Assembly: GCF_030012525.1 (NCBI RefSeq)
Contig: NZ_CP124855.1
Coordinates: forward strand, 2,170,001 to 2,234,000
Reading direction: 5' to 3'
Length of the DNA: 64,000 bases
Source of the DNA: Chryseobacterium gotjawalense
GTDB lineage: Bacteria > Bacteroidota > Bacteroidia > Flavobacteriales > Weeksellaceae
The notes beneath the pieces are model-generated. The model made no database searches, had not been told where the DNA came from, and worked only from the letters and a program-made list of their open reading frames with translations. Both the position numbers and the translations under genes were made by a program. Of this stretch, positions 61,296 to 64,000 are shown piece by piece (position 1 is the first letter of the stretch; every line of letters starts with the position of its first letter).

Positions 61296-63329
61296 ATGAA
61301 CACTTCAAACAAAAAACAAATCCTTTTGGTGGGAAATCCCAATGTGGGAAAATCTACCGTTTTTAATTTACTTTGTAACAAAAAGCAAAAAACAGGAAAC
61401 TATGCTGGAGTTACCGTGGCCAGCCATTCTGGAGATTACGATTATCAGGGCGAAAATGTAGAAGTCATCGATTTACCCGGTTCCTACAGCATTTATCCGA
61501 GCTCTGAAGATGAAGCCATTTTGTCAAAATTTCTGGTCGAGGAACAAAAGAATTATTCGGGCGTCGTTTATATTTTAGAAGCCTTAAGCATCAAAAGAGG
61601 ATTGCTTCTTTTCCAGCAGATTCAGGATTTGGGAATTCCCATTTTATTGGTGGTTAACCAAATCGACCAGGCTGAAAGACGCGGGATCAATATCGATATC
61701 GACCAACTTTCCAGAGAATTAAACGTTACTGTTTTACAGGCCAACGCCAAAGAAAATCAGGGAATTGAAGAATTAAGAACCGAAATTCACAAAGGAAATT
61801 TTACCAAATCCGATACTGTTTCTTTCGATATTCCAACCGAACATAAAGGATTGGTTTTTAAAATATTAGCAGAAACAAAAGAAGAAAATCAATATAAAGT
61901 CTGGACTTTGCTTTCGTCCGACACCTATTTGGGAAAGCTCGAAACCGTTCATGATCAACTGAATAATGATGAGGTTAAATGTTTGATTCCGAAAAGATTA
62001 CAAACGCAGGAAACCATCAGACGGTATCAGGAAATCGATAAGATCATTTCTAAAGTACTCTCCAAAAAACCACAGTTCAAAGAATTATTGACCGAGAAAT
62101 TAGACAGGGTTTTGGTTCATAAATTCTGGGGATATGTGATTTTCGGACTGATTTTATTGGTTATTTTTCAAAGCGTTTTCTTTTTGGCAGAATATCCGAT
62201 GAACTGGATTTCAGATTTTTTCCTTTGGCTGTCCGGTTTTGCTAATGAACATCTGCCTGCTGGACCTATTAATTCGCTCATCGCAAACGGAATTATTCCG
62301 GGAGTGGGCGGCATTATGGTTTTTGCACCACAGATTGGGATTCTGCTTTATTTCCTTTATTTGTTGGAAGATTCGGGTTATATGGCAAGAGTTATTTTCC
62401 TGATGGACCGGTTTCTGCGGCCGTTTGGTTTGAATGGGAAAAGTATTGTGCCGTTGGTTTCAGGAACCGCCTGCGCCATTCCGGCAATTATGTCTACACG
62501 GAATATCGAGAATGTGAAAGAACGGTTGATTACCATTTTGGTAACTCCATTTATGACGTGTTCGGCACGACTTCCGGTGTACAGTATCATCATCGGACTG
62601 ATTATTCCCAGCAAATTCTTTATCGGAATCAGTTATAAAGCTATTGCCTTGATGGCGATGTATTTTCTTGGATTTTTCACCTCATTAATGGCCTCTTTAA
62701 TTTTAAAGAAAATTATTAAAAGCAACGCGAAATCTTTTTTAGTGATGGATTTGCCTTCCTATAAAATGCCGCTTTTCGGTTATGATTTTAAAATCGTTCT
62801 GGGTAAAGTTTGGGAATTTATTACCGGTGCAGGAAAGATTATTTTCTTATTCAGTATCGTAATTTGGTTTTTCTCTTATATCGGACCAACGCAAAATAAG
62901 AAAGATTTTGTCGCTACCGATGTAAGATTAGAACAGTCTTATCTCGCCAAAATGGGGAAATCAATAGAACCGGTTATCGCACCGCTCGGTTATGACTGGA
63001 AAATGGGCGTCGGGATTTTAACAAGTTTCGTGGCGAGAGAAGTATTTGTAGGAACTATGTCGACGCTCTACAGTTTAGACGATGAAGCACCGGAAGGAAA
63101 AATCATCGATAAAATGCGGGCAGACGTAAAACCAAACGGAGAGAAAATTTATAGCTTTGCAACAGGAATTTCGATTCTTTTCTTTTACGCTTTTGCGATG
63201 CAGTGTGTTTCTACTTTGGCCGTGGTATATCGAGAAACCAAATCCTGGAAATGGACGGTGGCGCAACTTTTCGGCATGTCGGGTCTGGCTTATATTGCCT
63301 CGCTGATTGTTTATCAAATTTTTAAATAA
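61296..63329 (+). CDS. feoB: Ferrous iron transporter B
   Basis: FeoB imports Fe(II) across the inner membrane. The 677-residue protein has an N-terminal GTPase domain with LVGNPNVGKSTVFNLL (G1, about 5-20), AGVTVASHSG (G2), VIDLPGSYS (G3) and VVNQIDQAE (G4). Two Gate domains follow with the conserved cysteines in LVSGTACAIPAIMSTRN and TPFMTCSARLPVYS, and the core SFVAREVFVGTMSTLY. No C-terminal cysteine-rich extension is fused; a separate small gene supplies one, overlapping the stop by one base (TAATG). Confidence 0.97.
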   Translation: MNTSNKKQILLVGNPNVGKSTVFNLLCNKKQKTGNYAGVTVASHSGDYDYQGENVEVIDLPGSYSIYPSSEDEAILSKFLVEEQKNYSGVVYILEALSIKRGLLLFQQIQDLGIPILLVVNQIDQAERRGINIDIDQLSRELNVTVLQANAKENQGIEELRTEIHKGNFTKSDTVSFDIPTEHKGLVFKILAETKEENQYKVWTLLSSDTYLGKLETVHDQLNNDEVKCLIPKRLQTQETIRRYQEIDKIISKVLSKKPQFKELLTEKLDRVLVHKFWGYVIFGLILLVIFQSVFFLAEYPMNWISDFFLWLSGFANEHLPAGPINSLIANGIIPGVGGIMVFAPQIGILLYFLYLLEDSGYMARVIFLMDRFLRPFGLNGKSIVPLVSGTACAIPAIMSTRNIENVKERLITILVTPFMTCSARLPVYSIIIGLIIPSKFFIGISYKAIALMAMYFLGFFTSLMASLILKKIIKSNAKSFLVMDLPSYKMPLFGYDFKIVLGKVWEFITGAGKIIFLFSIVIWFFSYIGPTQNKKDFVATDVRLEQSYLAKMGKSIEPVIAPLGYDWKMGVGILTSFVAREVFVGTMSTLYSLDDEAPEGKIIDKMRADVKPNGEKIYSFATGISILFFYAFAMQCVSTLAVVYRETKSWKWTVAQLFGMSGLAYIASLIVYQIFK

Positions 63330-63481
63330 TGGACAATTCTCTTGTTTTTCAATATGTCATTATCGCTGTAATTGTTTTGGCAGCGGGTTATTCTTTGTTT
63401 AAAATCGTTGCTAAAAATTTCAGTTCCAGGAAATTCAAAAACAAAGGAAAACCGGGTTGTGATTCGGATTGTGGTTGTTGA
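63329..63481 (+). CDS. FeoB-associated Cys-rich membrane protein
   Basis: The 50-residue protein starts at an ATG that shares one base with the feoB stop. It has one membrane helix (about 8-26, QYVIIAVIVLAAGYSLFKIV), a basic segment, and the cysteine cluster GCDSDCGC at the end. This matches the FeoB-associated Cys-rich family, small membrane proteins encoded next to feoB in many bacteria and thought to help iron passage or Feo complex function. It is too short to be found by a typical length cut-off. Confidence 0.88.
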   Translation: MDNSLVFQYVIIAVIVLAAGYSLFKIVAKNFSSRKFKNKGKPGCDSDCGC

Positions 63482-63484
63482 TAA

Positions 63485-63634
63485 ATTTCCAAAAAAGAAG
63501 AAAAACTTTTCTTTATCTTTCTTAAAAACGGCGATATAGAAATCACCGGTGCTAATCATTTAGACCCTTATAAAACCTATTCACAGGGCGATTATCTCTT
63601 GTGGAAATTCAAAAGAAAGGATAGAATTGTTTGA
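63485..63634 (+). CDS. Possible small protein without canonical start, or remnant
   Basis: Directly after TGA TAA of the preceding gene and in the same frame, 49 codons read ISKKEEKLFFIFLKNGDIEI then TGANHLDPYKTYSQGDYLLW and KFKRKDRIV. The composition looks like a real protein. There is no ATG, GTG or TTG in frame at the front; the first codon is ATT. It could be a decayed gene, a reading frame using a rare start, or chance. Confidence 0.35.
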   Translation: MSKKEEKLFFIFLKNGDIEITGANHLDPYKTYSQGDYLLWKFKRKDRIV

Positions 63635-64000
63635 GAAAAAATTTTTAAAAAGAGTCCGCTTTCTGCGGGATCTCCACAGGATATATTCGTAATATCAACA
63701 GGAAATTCGATCAGTTTTTTTAAACGGCCATTATTTAATTGAAAAGATTTATCGCCGGAAAATGCCGGAAAAGAGCTGAATTTAAAACACATTATTTACG
63801 GAAAAGCGAGCGTTTTGGAATATTAGACGGTACATGCGGCCGGGAAATTTGCCGGAAATACGGCTCTCTACCACCTGAAACCCACCATAGTCCCACCACA
63901 GTCTATACCCAACACCACCCCAACACCAGAAGCCAGCCAGAAGCCAACCAGAAGCCAGCCAGAAGCCAACCACTCCAAATTCAACATTTCGCCTACCAAA
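63635..64000. other. Apparently non-coding end of the window
   Basis: No convincing gene. GCCGGAAA recurs near 63750-63870 (for example GCCGGAAAATGCCGGAAAAG), and the last 140 bases are C/A-rich with a tandem array. The flank may belong to a gene beyond the window. Confidence 0.5.
63928..63971. repeat. 11-bp tandem repeat, four units
   Basis: AGAAGCCAGCC and AGAAGCCAACC alternate twice, giving four abutting 11-mers or two 22-mers. Confidence 0.9.

Noticed and set aside
63592..63792. Minus-strand frame of 66 codons near the right edge
   Set aside because: No recognisable motif or promoter, and it overlaps the more protein-like plus-strand frame ending at 63634.

Overview
The window reads as chromosomal DNA of a flavobacterium in the Weeksellaceae, close to Chryseobacterium or Kaistella (inferred from protein character only). 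Supporting signs are an AT-rich genome with TAnnTTTG promoter elements, a murF-alr fusion, a spmA-spmB fusion, a SprE/PorW-type gliding and type IX secretion lipoprotein, GLPGLI proteins beside a TonB-receptor-like barrel, LytTR/2TM signalling genes and DUF5686. Almost all genes are housekeeping or typical for the group. I see no prophage, no integron, no CRISPR array, no rRNA and no tRNA.

Layout. 0-9 kb: SpmAB-like membrane protein, prolyl oligopeptidase, a small barrel protein, mnmA, a ParDE toxin-antitoxin pair flanked by possible gene remnants, and a DEAD-box helicase. 9-12 kb: a LytS/LytTR two-component operon with 2TM-domain modules, one of them an in-frame deletion remnant. 12-19 kb: tail-specific protease, DUF5686 protein, surE, guaC. 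19-22 kb: a three-gene operon with 4-nt overlaps coding EgtB, EgtD and a racemase-like protein. 22-27 kb: fabG, rsmI, a Y1 transposase enclosed by two ~106-bp structured direct repeats, and a MurC-like ligase with an acidic partner of unknown function. 27-35 kb: tdk, murF-alr, patatin/barrel protein, ybeY, mnmG, a methyltransferase.

The centre of the window is the most notable part. mnmG is bracketed by two perfect palindromes identical to the ParB-binding parS consensus (32829 and 34719). About 2.4 kb further on, between divergent pgk and rpiB, an AT-rich gene-free stretch of about 0.6 kb holds one perfect and several near-perfect DnaA-box-like 9-mers. Gene orientation also shifts here: by summed gene length, the left side is mostly minus strand and the right side strongly plus. 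I infer that the replication origin region lies here; dnaA itself is not in the window.

37-50 kb: rpiB, rnr, LysE-type exporter, LD-carboxypeptidase, yraN, SDR, tsaB; then on the minus strand sprE, maf, a KdsC-like phosphatase and a DUF2520 protein; then a sigma factor cassette. 50-64 kb: lepA, an M14 peptidase, a cupin-like protein, a TonB-type barrel with two GLPGLI proteins and a small secreted cysteine-containing protein, and feoA-feoB with a FeoB-associated cysteine-rich peptide.

Spacers carry several repeat classes: a dispersed hairpin repeat family starting near GCCCCGAT (three clear copies, two divergent), two separate 11-bp tandem arrays, and inverted repeats. Gene starts were moved inward where the longest frame began at a TTG or inside the upstream gene.
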